Assembly: GCF_037042905.1 (NCBI RefSeq)
Contig: NC_087253.1
Location: 12,257,001-12,321,000 of the forward strand
From: Lytechinus pictus
Lineage: Eukaryota; Echinodermata; Echinoidea; Temnopleuroida; Toxopneustidae
Direction of reading: 5' to 3'
DNA length: 64,000 nt
Below the pieces are notes generated by a model, which did not search any database, was not told where the DNA came from, and saw nothing but the letters and a program-made list of their open reading frames with translations. Numbering within the stretch: the stretch's first letter is position 1; each line of letters begins with the position of its first letter. Shown piece after piece: positions 34,301 through 42,751 of the stretch. A program made the translations under genes and the position numbers.

Positions 34301-36862
34301 GATCGTGCAGCTGGCTGCTGCCTTTAGGGGGTTAACAGTGCAAAATCCCCCCCGACCCCCCGAGGCTCATCGATTTTTGTCTTTATTTCATAAAATATAT
34401 AAAAAGAACTGGACCAAAATAAAGATTATTATTCCATTTTGGCATGAAATTCACCAAAACGGGGAAAAATAAACTTAAAAGGAAAAAAACAGTGACTTAC
34501 TTCGGCTGTTGCACAAATCCCACTGCCCTGGATTATCCGAACTTAACATAAACTAAACATATGGCCATAGAGTCCCCTGTACAGATCGAGTTAGAACTTC
34601 GGTTTCTGTAATTGGTGAGTGGAGCCAATGGAGTTCAGCGAAACAACCAATATAACAGAGACCGAAGCTTTTGGTCTAGAGCGGATCCACTATAGGCATA
34701 CCACATCACCCCGTCAGCAAATGGTGTGAACTGCAGACATGGGATGCCATATTTCTTCTTTTTATCTTTCTAGAGTTGAGACTCAAATTTTCTTCACACA
34801 AGCAAACTTTGATCTAACCCAGGGAGCTCCGGCCTGCAAAGCAGGCCGGAGCTCCCTGGGTTAACTTTGATCTAGAGTTGAGAGTCCAATTTTCTTTACA
34901 CAAGATATTAAGCACACTTTAATCTACTCTTCATCTTCAGAATGAAAGAAACAATTTTTTATTGAAACTTTGGCGCTTTAATGTAGTTTCGCACTGGCCG
35001 ACTTTGAGCAAATTTCCCTACCAGTTATGTCATGCTCATGCTCATGAATCATATTTCACATTTCAAGTTCAATAATAATATGCCCACTGCTTTTCTGAAT
35101 ATCACGTTTGGGAACAGCTGTATTTTGACTTTGATCTCTACATCATTGTTCAAATCCTCAGAGTCAGACGTCATCCCTTCACTTGAAGCTTGTCTTCGTC
35201 TAGACCAAAAGCTTCAGTCTCTGTATTTTGGTTGTTCCGCTGAACTACGTTGGCTCCACTCACCATACATAGACTGAAGGGGATGGGGCCCCGTACCTAC
35301 AGCCAACATATAGTGAACTAGCGTTTTATAGATCGCGATTTAAAACTGTTTTTTAAGCAAAATTGAAAGTTTCATGGTTTCCATTATCAGGGAAATATAA
35401 ATAACTTAAGTAATTGCATACCTTGGGCCGGAGTTATTGAAAAAAATCCTCTGGATGATTGAGAAATCTGTCATCTAAGACATTTTCACCTGACCTGACG
35501 GTTTTTCTTGCAAGTTGCCATCTTGAATGACGTCATTATCGTTATTAACTTAATGTCTCGAATCGATATATCGCGATTATAACTAGTACTAGTACTAGTA
35601 TAACTAGTATCGTTTATCTTCGGTTTCGTTCGCATATGGAGCAGATCGTATAATATCGAAAGCAATATCGATATCACATTCGTGATTGTTGACGTTCGTT
35701 TGTAAATATTTTATAGTTTGGCTGCCATTTTGACCATTTTTATCGTGTTCAACCCAATTAAACATCGGTAAAGTATATTTTTCATGCCTTCATGCCTCAT
35801 CTATATCGTTTAAAGTATCTAAACCTTGAAATATCAAGTTTTAAAAGTTTGTTGTTTATACATCCTTAGATTGTAAATTCGATGTGTAAAATTACATCAA
35901 ACTTTGGACTGTGAATTGACAAAAGGGAGGGAATGAGAACACATGCGAGCCCACACGTACACCCTACCGTCGGTAAATGGGGATTACAGTAAAATGTCAG
36001 AAATTGTTGAATAAATCCCCAGAAACGACGGTTATTCCTGTGTAGTCTTCGTCATAATTTTGATATGGACTGAAGCTGAAGTTAGCGACCAAAATCATGT
36101 GAAAATGTGGCGAACGAGTGAGCTGTCACAGGCAAATCTTTTTTGGTCGCTAACTTCAATCCATATCAAAATAACTGCGAAGCCAAGCGAAGTCTGACTG
36201 ACAAAATGACAATTTAAACAATGTCGAGATCAGAGTAAAAAACGTTCCCGATCGCAATATTCAAAAAAGTGATGGGCATATTGATCATATTGTCCTCAAA
36301 TGTGACTGAGACTCTTGCTAAAAGCAATGCCAATGGTGGCCGACTTTGAGCAAATTTTCCCACCAGACATGCCAGAAATCGTTCGCAAATGATTTGCGAA
36401 AAAATTCTGGTGGGGAAATTTGTTCGAAGTTGGACGGTGCGAAACTGCATTAGTGCCCAAACTTTTGTAAAACTTAAAAGTTATGAGTAGATCTAATCCT
36501 TGTTTAATCTTAACTTAAATTTTAAGCACGACATGATGGACCCCCGGCCTCCCGCTGCACTGTCCCTTCATACACGCGCACAGGAAACCCCGTCGATACT
36601 TGTCCCATTTTGAACCCGGGAGTTTCGGCTAAACTCTCCACCAAGATTACCATCGTCCGCGGTGGTTTACTTTTAGCTAGGCGGCGGTAATCGAGGACAA
36701 AAGAGGCCCTGTCCCTTCATGAAGTGTTATTTTACAAAAAAAATTAAGTACACATGCAACCAATTTAAAAATACACATCTCTACTAACAAGTAAGTATTC
36801 ATAAATGTGGAATCATACTCACGACCCAAAAGAGAATTTTTCGTGGCTGCCAAAGCCGCCAT
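25183..36862 (-). CDS. NDUFA9: NDUFA9, mitochondrial complex I accessory subunit, complete, 10 coding exons
   Basis: Exons in transcript order: 36862-36823, 33218-33033, 32536-32439, 30135-30044, 29177-29036, 28457-28355, 27827-27760, 27201-27125, 26620-26458 and 25350-25183 (stop TAA 25185-25183). Phases fit at every junction and give 378 residues; human NDUFA9 is 377. Family blocks: [18 protein letters not shown], the Rossmann nucleotide-binding motif GGNGFLG at residues 62-68, [73 protein letters not shown] and MPGLEDL. The first about 35 residues lack acidic side chains and are rich in Ser, Arg and Ala, as expected of a mitochondrial presequence. Known role: extended-SDR-fold subunit that binds NADPH and stabilises the matrix arm of complex I; the catalytic SDR tyrosine is not expected to be used. 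The gene converges with KRR1. Confidence 0.96.
26158..26427. mobile_element. Foldback element, GGGCCC..CAAAGAGTTATGATTGATCC family
   Basis: Arms ACTTATAAAGAGTTACAATT and the inverse AATCATAACTCTTTGTAAG, with matching CCATGAT and ACATTGAT parts inside; about 270 bp in NDUFA9 intron 9, partly against exon 9. The same family forms the outer element at 59811-60988. Confidence 0.75.
26458..26620 (-). CDS. NDUFA9: NDUFA9 coding exon 9
   Basis: Residues 269-323, [16 protein letters not shown] to [12 protein letters not shown]; acceptor ccttacAG, donor GTATGT. Confidence 0.95.
27125..27201 (-). CDS. NDUFA9: NDUFA9 coding exon 8
   Basis: Residues 244-268, [13 protein letters not shown] to GKTYELA, plus two bases of G269; acceptor aatgcAG, donor GTAAGT. 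Confidence 0.93.
27357..27583. mobile_element. Foldback element, GGAGCTGCCAA ends
   Basis: GGAGCTGCCAACCTGAAC at the left and the inverse ATTGGCAGCTCTG at the right, within NDUFA9 intron 7. Confidence 0.6.
27760..27827 (-). CDS. NDUFA9: NDUFA9 coding exon 7
   Basis: Residues 221-243, [12 protein letters not shown] to IKRPVY; acceptor attccAG, donor GTAAGT. Confidence 0.93.
27911..28246 (+). mobile_element. TTAA-type MITE, first of two inverted copies in NDUFA9
   Basis: Runs from AAAGGGGGGAGTGAACTGTG to TTCGTATCTGCTTTAA. The copy at 30342-30700 is the same sequence in opposite orientation. Confidence 0.85.
28355..28457 (-). CDS. NDUFA9: NDUFA9 coding exon 6
   Basis: Residues 187-220, [14 protein letters not shown] then [12 protein letters not shown]; acceptor ttttttcAG, donor GTAAGT. 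Confidence 0.95.
28775..29005 (-). mobile_element. tRNA-derived SINE, third variant, abutting NDUFA9 exon 5
   Basis: Minus-strand head TGGAGCATTGTTGCCCAGTG with B box ATGGGTTCAAATCCCAGC. The head is about 30 bases beyond the exon 5 donor. Confidence 0.75.
29036..29177 (-). CDS. NDUFA9: NDUFA9 coding exon 5
   Basis: Residues 139-186, [15 protein letters not shown] to AKFLRTK; acceptor tttccAG, donor GTAATT. Confidence 0.95.
29731..29990 (+). mobile_element. tRNA-derived SINE, second subfamily
   Basis: Head GGGGGCATCGTGGTCTAGTG, B box ATGGGTTCGATTACCAGC, tail TCTAGCTATTATTATT. In NDUFA9 intron 4. Confidence 0.88.
30044..30135 (-). CDS. NDUFA9: NDUFA9 coding exon 4
   Basis: Residues 109-138, [16 protein letters not shown] then [12 protein letters not shown]; acceptor tctccAG, donor GTATGA. 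Confidence 0.95.
30342..30700 (-). mobile_element. TTAA-type MITE, second inverted copy in NDUFA9
   Basis: Runs from TTTAAAGCAGATACGAACC to TTCACTCCCCCTTTAA; flanking TTAA on both sides suggests a piggyBac-type target. Confidence 0.85.
30826..31267. mobile_element. Foldback element with CAGACCTGCCAACC ends
   Basis: CAGACCTGCCAACC and GGTTGGCAGGTCTG are perfect inverses at the ends. No clean target duplication was found. Repeated AAACGTACT motifs occur at the right side. Confidence 0.8.
31590..31833. repeat. Repeats with GGGCCCTATAACATAAAACT
   Basis: Left end ATGGGCCCTATAACATAAAA and right end TTTTATGCAATGGGACCAT are inverse-like, with an internal similar copy at 31700. A related copy lies at about 24485-24600. 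Confidence 0.55.
31842..32426. mobile_element. G-rich-ended MITE beside the NDUFA9 exon 3 donor, 8-bp duplication CCGAATTC
   Basis: 585 bp. Ends GGGGGGGCCACTTACATTGA and the inverse with a C run. CCGAATTC is present at 31834-31841 and 32427-32434. The right duplication overlaps the exon 3 donor region (intron positions +5 to +12). Confidence 0.9.
32439..32536 (-). CDS. NDUFA9: NDUFA9 coding exon 3
   Basis: Completes G76, then residues 77-108 ([16 protein letters not shown] to GQIMFR). Acceptor tgtaacAG, donor GTAAGA. A transposable element begins only 12 bases beyond this donor. Confidence 0.95.
33033..33218 (-). CDS. NDUFA9: NDUFA9 coding exon 2 (presequence end, nucleotide-binding motif)
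   Basis: Residues 14-75 plus one base, including KGRGGRSS and GGNGFLGRY. Acceptor ttgaacAG, donor GTAAGT. Confidence 0.95.
33520..34110. mobile_element. Decayed CAAGTCCACC-type element interrupted by a MITE
   Basis: Left part has AAATTGATTTGAATGAAAAAG and AAAATTTCAATGAAATCCGA; the right part from 33845 (GGTATGCAAATGA) continues the same family. The 170-bp MITE at 33662-33832 separates them. More partial family copies lie at 33315-33510. Confidence 0.7.
33662..33832. mobile_element. Foldback MITE nested in an older element
   Basis: Arms GTGTTTCATAGCGGTTCGTA and inverse TTACGAACAGCTTTATGAAA; followed by a run of G. Confidence 0.88.
34590..35285. repeat. Inverted repeat with GGTGAGTGGAGCCAA arms
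   Basis: 34600-34690 and 35180-35285 are inverse copies (TTGGTCTAGA, GAGACCGAAGCTTTTGG, GGTGAGTGGAGCCAA). A further inverted pair joins 34970-35170 with 36215-36480 (GGCCGACTTTGAGCAAATTT on the left). Confidence 0.75.
34815..34863. repeat. Perfect 23-bp hairpin between 12-bp direct repeats
   Basis: Arms AACCCAGGGAGCTCCGGCC.. pair perfectly over 23 bases around an AAA loop at 34838-34840. AACTTTGATCTA is repeated at 34805-34816 and 34863-34874. Confidence 0.92.
35519..35535 (-). promoter_or_regulatory. CRE (TGACGTCA) beside an AAGATGGC start-like motif; possible alternative NDUFA9 promoter
   Basis: A perfect palindromic CRE at 35528-35535 is followed on the minus strand by TTCAAGATGGC, with ATG at 35521-35519. 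A frame MATCKKN could join NDUFA9 exon 2 in phase only through a weak donor GTCAGG. It lies 1.3 kb downstream of the preferred NDUFA9 first exon. Confidence 0.35.
36823..36862 (-). CDS. NDUFA9: NDUFA9 first coding exon (13 codons + 1 nt)
   Basis: Encodes [13 protein letters not shown] and ends one base into the next codon, before a strong donor GTGAGT (complement of 36817-36822). The phase matches exon 2, which starts with two bases of a codon. The start lies in AAGATGGCGGC, resembling a YY1 site at the initiator codon. A second possible start at 35521 is listed separately, so this choice is good but not certain. Confidence 0.75.
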
Positions 36863-37064
36863 CTTGAACTCAAATCGGCAACGCAAAAATTTGAGAAGAT
36901 TCGATTCGGCTCAAAATGTGATTTTCGGAAGAATTGGAAAGAAAAGGAAAGAAAAATCCCCAACCCACACCCATATGCGTCTAATGCATGTTTCTTATTA
37001 TTATTTTTTTCAAGCAATGAATTCGATATTGTAATAAATCGTTAACATCGCCGTACTTCTTCTT

Positions 37065-37510
37065 CTTCATCATCATAATTATCATCATCATCATTATCAT
37101 CATCACCATCATCTGCAACATCAGCACCATCATCATCACATCAATCATCATCGATCATCATCATCATCAATTTATCAATTTGTAAAGACATCAAACTTCT
37201 ATTTGTTATATATATTTTATTTTGTATATGAATTGAAGTTGTCAATAAAAACTACTTAATACAAAAAAAAAATCACCACCACCACCTTTGCCACCATCAC
37301 CAGAATCATCAATTATCACCGTCCATCCTCCTCCTCCTCCACATCATCATCATCATCATCACGGGCATCATCATCAGCCACCACCTTAACCACGACCATG
37401 CGCCATCATTATCATCATCATCACCACCACCACCTTTGCCACCAGCATCACCAGAATCATCAATTATCACCGTTCATCCTCCTCATCCTCATCATCCTCC
37501 TCCTCCACAT
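37065..37510. repeat. (ATC)n / (CCA)n microsatellite cluster
   Basis: ATC-rich repeats with two copies of CCACCACCACCTTTGCCACC and of CATCACCAGAATCATCAATT, showing local duplication. The cluster continues at 37861-38000 after a SINE. Confidence 0.92.
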
Positions 37511-37512
37511 CA

Positions 37513-37880
37513 TCATGTGGAAGCGTCGTGGTGTAGCGGTTCTGACTCTCGCCTTGTAATCAGAGGGTCGTGTGTTTGAATCCCACCATGGCCTAGCGTC
37601 CTTTGGCAAGGCGTTAATCCACACTTTGCCACTCTCCACCCAGGTGTTATGGGTACCCGGTAGGATGTGAAAGCCTATATATGTAGTATGCCTAGCAATT
37701 GAGTCTTGGAACTCTTGTTGGAATGCTCCCCAGGGAGTGGAGAAGGTGCATACATTGTATGCGGGCATGCAAGGATCCGATGACCGGGGTAATAATATGT
37801 CTGTAAAGCGCTTAGAGACGTCGTTCCGATGTATTAAGCGCTATATAAATGCGGAATATTATTATTATTATTATTATCAT
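37513..37880 (+). mobile_element. tRNA-derived SINE with ATT tail
   Basis: Head GGAAGCGTCGTGGTGTAGCG, B box GTGTGTTTGAATCCCACC, body with GGGTACCCGGTAGGATGTGA, and tail GCGCTATATAAATGCGG then (ATT)n. It sits inside the ATC microsatellite. Confidence 0.9.
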
Positions 37881-38029
37881 CATCATCACATCATCATGTC
37901 ATCATCATCATCATCACGGGCATCATCATCATCATCAGCCACCACCTTAACCACGACCATGCGCCATCATTATCATCATCACCATCGTCATCATAATCAG
38001 TAGTCATCAGCGCCGCAGGGATCGAGCAT

Positions 38030-39590
38030 CCGGGGCGACCGATTTGTCAAGTATTATAGTAAAAGGTAGATTAGAAAAAAAGGGGGGGCGGGGAAATCAA
38101 AACATAAAAAAGGAATTTTTAGTCGCCTATTTTAACTTACAATTAAGATGCCTAGGCCCTATTTGATCCCCTATATATCGCAACAGGCGCAGTTTCTGAT
38201 AGGCCTATAATGCTTACCCTTGAAAATGAACAATGATAAATGAGTTACAATGAGAACAATAACAAAATTCTATCATAATTGATAACGATAATCTGTATAG
38301 CAGAGGATGGGAAAAGGAAAATAATACCCCCCCCCCTATTGTGTATAGGGCCAACGGATAGGTGGTGGCGGGTATACAATAAAGGAGAAAAATAGGGGCC
38401 GGGAAGCGGGAAAAGTTTGGGGACAAATTCATATTGGAGCGTTGTAAAAAAAGCGCAATAGATTGCAAAATTATTTATTTACTTCTAGAAATTTTCGAGT
38501 TCCCAAATCAATTATAATTACTTGTAGTGAATTGAAGTGTCTGCTTCTTATCAACAAATATCAATTGATTTGCGCTAGTTGAAATTGATTTATATTTTTA
38601 CTGAAATTTTCAATTGATTGCAAATATTTCCTTGCAACTCCTCCTCTATCAGTTAATTGTAATTATAGCAATGATCTTGGCTGGCAGAAAAACAACAACT
38701 AAAATGTCAGTGTAAAGTTCATGATTTTCTTTATTATCAGGCCTATTTATTTTCTGATCTCTGTATGACTTTCAACTCTTAGTGATACTGATAAGGTTTT
38801 TGGAGTATACGCCAGGCTGAAAAATATAGGATTCGAACAGATAATAAAAGTAAAATTAGATAAAACACCGAAAATGTCATTAAAATCGGACAAGGAATAG
38901 GCCTATAGCGTTAAGGAATCAATACTGAGCTATGACATTTTAAAGTCAATATCCGTGTAATAGTTATATACATGTCTGATGAATATGCAGATATTGTCCA
39001 TTAGGCCTATATTCATTTAAATTTTATCTTCCAAGAAATGAACAAAATTTGATTGGCAACTGCCTTAATGCGTAAGACATGTAAAATACCCGGGTAAGAT
39101 AATCCTTGCTGCAACTGAATTAAAACTAACGATCGAGGGGGACAACAGCATAAAGTATGATTTCATGAAAAAATGTAAGAAAAAGGAAAGTGCATGCATG
39201 ATGACAACATTAGCCAATTTATTGCATATGCATAATATTTTACTCGATTTTCAGCCCGGAGTAGCCCCTGTTGCCTCAAAAGAACAGCCTGTGGCCGGCT
39301 GAAGATGCATGGCCATCCAGCCCATGCACGAGTGGAAAATAAATAAATATTTCCGCCTCTCATATTCAACATAATTAATGGAATCCCACAGAAAATATAT
39401 TCATACAAAAAAACTTTTTAGATACTTTGTCTAGAAAATAACGCTGTGTGTATCACTGATCTATAGGCTAATACCGATTTGTTAAAAATTGAAGCACTTT
39501 AACAAAAAGCACCTCAATAATTTATTTTTAAGATGTTGTGCATCCTCGGATCATGTTATATACGCCCGTGGATTAAATGATGTTATTTTA
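38030..39590. other. Intergenic, no gene recognised
   Basis: AT-rich. A partial foldback-type fragment at 38812-38930 has CACCGAAAATGTCATTAAAA. No coding homology seen. Confidence 0.5.
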
Positions 39591-39601
39591 ATAATGTAGG
39601 C

Positions 39602-39880
39602 CACTGGCTGATCCACGGGGGGGGGGGGGGGAGCACAGCCGGCTAGTTAACATTTCTAATGTAAAAATGCCGTTAGATCGAACACAAGTGTGCCACCGCC
39701 CCCCCTTTTTGAAAATGAGGAACTTTTTTCTTTCTTTTTTTTTTGCTTGTCAAATTTTTCGCGGACGAACTACGGTATACTTAATTTTTGCATGGTTGAA
39801 AACCTTTTTTGTTGTTTGTCAAATGCAAATTTTCCATCGGAAAATGTGCCCCCCTTTGGAAAATCCTGGATCCGCCCCTG
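39602..39880. mobile_element. Small hAT-type element, 279 bp, 8-bp duplication ATGTAGGC
   Basis: Ends CACTGGCTGATCCACGGGGG and GGATCCGCCCCTG, flanked by ATGTAGGC at 39594-39601 and 39881-39888. Confidence 0.9.
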
Positions 39881-40499
39881 ATGTAGGCTTATTCATACTG
39901 ACTTTTTAACAGGAGTTTCGAAAAGTTTGTTGCTTTTGTTATTTTTTAGTAACATAAGGTAAAATTGAGAAATGAAGAAGGATGAAATTAGGAAATACTA
40001 TAGTTTTATTATTTTCCTATGTTACTCTTGCTAGGGCTTTGAAGAAAATCTGATGTCAACAATTAAATGTATAAAAAACAACATATTTACAACATTTACA
40101 ATAAAATATTTTTAGCTAGGGAGTAATACAGGCAACACTAAGAAAAGAGATAACATGTGAGCAATGAGTGATGATCAAAATAGTATTTATTTTGATAAAA
40201 AAGGACATCAGAAATGAAGAATATTTAACTTACGTAATATAGAGTGTGTGGCAAAATAGTCACTCATGACTAATAGTAATTGCAAAATAAGAGTAAATTA
40301 ATAAGGAGAAGAATTAAGAAGATGTAATTTATAGCATAAATAGTAGGCCTACCCACAAGTTCCCGCACAAGTTACTATTTCGAATTTCGTATACCGGTAC
40401 GGTATACGTTTGTCATCGATCCCTGACTTTGGTCAAACGCCATCTAGCGTCGTCAAGCTGTCGTGACTGAAAAAATTATTCATTGATTTTACCTGTCAA

Positions 40500-40573
40500 A
40501 ATACTGGCCGTCTGTCGGTAAACATGGCTCGGAAAGTCTTTTTATTTTGGGTAATATACATCTAGCAGGATCC
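40500..40573 (+). other. Candidate MADD 5' leader exon or transcription start region
   Basis: A perfect donor GTAAGTAT begins at 40574, about 1.5 kb before the acceptor of the MADD start exon. The short frame MARKVFLFW at 40524 is probably not used as the main start. A CpG-rich block at 40725-40800 may be part of the same promoter region. This is inferred from position and the donor only. Confidence 0.3.
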
Positions 40574-42099
40574 GTAAGTATATTTTCAGTATGATATTAT
40601 TGTTCTTCGTAATTCTGTGAGTCTAGTGTGCGTGGATGTGATCAGAAAATGAGGAAATTTTAATTTTGTGAAGGTGCTGGTAGCAGCTGCTGAAGTGAGA
40701 CCGCAATTACAGCCCAGTTCGTGAAATGACAGCCGATTCGGGCCCGGACGCAGCCGGGGCCGACGAGCGAGGGCTGGGCGCAGTATGCTGCACGCCTAGT
40801 AATGTACCTGGCTCTAACTTTTTACTCTCTTGTCTTGTGATTGAAACCAGGGGCCGTATTTTGAAAATTGTCTTAAGATTAATATTCTTGTATCTGCAGA
40901 GTTACAATAAAATCTGTATTGTGAAAATTCTTGTATCTTTTCTTGTATTTTGTAACTTTCGCGGATGAGTGAGGAGTGATGACTTGTTAATTAATAATTT
41001 GCCGTAAAGTAAAAAATGTCGCATAAATATCTCTGTGACTGTGCGCAAGATAACTTTTCGAGATATTCTGAAAATTCTCTTATCTTTGCTTTAATTCTGT
41101 TAACTTCCTTGCCAAATACAAGAAAATAGAGAGAGGGGCTTTGCCTTTGCATATTTATATGTTGCGTGTGATATTTGTCCGTCTGCAATAATAATTTCTT
41201 GCTTATGTTGTTTGTGCTTGCTGATGGGGGGGGGGGGGGGGATGGGGGTAGCCTAGGTCTCCTAGAGAGTTAGTGAATGATTTTTACTCTCTAGGAGCCT
41301 CCTGGTTAGGGGGGGGGGGCAAAATTACATTGTTTGAAATATGACATTTGAATATTTGAAAAGACTGACTCTATGTAATTGATATATTCTTTCATTACCA
41401 CAAAGTCAAAAGAAAGAAAATATCATGTATCGGAGCAAAACAAAAATTCCACCATCCTGTTTTCCCTCTCTGAACACCTCTTGATTTAGCCGCCAGATTC
41501 GGAAGGGGCTCTGCACACTCGATCATGCAAAGAAATTGTTCATCACCCTGCACGGTTCAAAACAGAGAGTAGGCCCTACACATTTTGCCATTTAAGTTGA
41601 AGCGCAATGTAGTGACTTTAAGGCCCCCGTAACTTTCAGCTTGATTGTGGTCATTAACAGAACGAGAAAGACAAGAAAAATAGTCTTACTTTTTTAGCTC
41701 TTACTTTGGTAACGGTACTCAATATTGAAAGGAGGGTAATGAAATATTTTCTTTATTTTTCTGTCCACATAGAGACTTGTTTTCTTTTTGTATTTATGTC
41801 AATGGTATTTGTTGGATTGTGCTCATATTTTTTCCTTCTCATTTTACATTGCAGATCATCATGAATTAAAATATGCAAGTCAAGATTAGCAATTGAAGGG
41901 AGTTATTGATACTGAAGGTGCAATATCCTTATATTCTACTGTGACCGTTACCGCATCCAATCAGAATGACATAAAGTGGATTAAAGAAGGAATGTGTTTA
42001 TTATCGTTAAGAAAAATGTGCCAAAGTTGGAGAAAAATCTGTTGAAACACAGCATCTTGTATGCCTTAAGACTTCCGGAGAAGTCATAATTTATTGCAG

Positions 42100-42751
42100 G
42101 AACCGTGCCGAATAAAATAAAAATGAATAAAAAGGAATACCTTTGCCCACGGTTGCTAGACTATATCCTAATAGTCGGGGCTCGCCGTCCAAATAACAAC
42201 AATGATGTCGCGCAGACACCTGAACTCCTGCGACGCTTTCCTAGGGAAGACCATGATGACTTCCCGCTTCCAAAAGACGTTGTTTACTTTTGCCAACCAG
42301 AAGGCTGTCTGACGGTTGGCCAGAAGCGTTTCAGCATGAGAGAGAACACATCATTTGTGTTCACACTCACAGAAAAGGACACAGCACGTATTAGGTTCGG
42401 AGTTTGCGTGAACTTTTACCGACCGTTCAAAGTCTCTGAGCGCAAATCGAGCAGTTCATCAGAAAAGAGGGAAAAGTCGCTCCTGAGTACTCGGCAGCAC
42501 TCGAGCAGTAGCAATGATACACTGAACATTCCCGATGATGGCACGGACATACACAAATCGCCTAGAACTCGTAGAAGGCTCAAACAGGCGAAGAAGATCC
42601 GTAATAACTCGTTAACGTCGCTTTGTATTTTGAGTCACCACCCGTTCATATCAACGTTTAGGGAGTGTCTCTTTATCTTGAGGAAACTAATTGATTCGTG
42701 TAATGAAAGGACAAGTAGTCGGAAGGTTGGAGGATCAAGATCATCACTCAG
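42100..42751 (+). CDS. MADD: MADD exon with start codon (coding from 42123)
   Basis: Acceptor ttattgcAG ends at 42099, so this exon is joined to an upstream leader. It codes residues 1-209 plus two bases; donor GTATAG at 42752. Confidence 0.93.

Noticed and set aside
37460..37768. 102-codon minus-strand frame, also seen from the SINE at 16382
   Set aside because: Shared only because both regions are copies of the same SINE.
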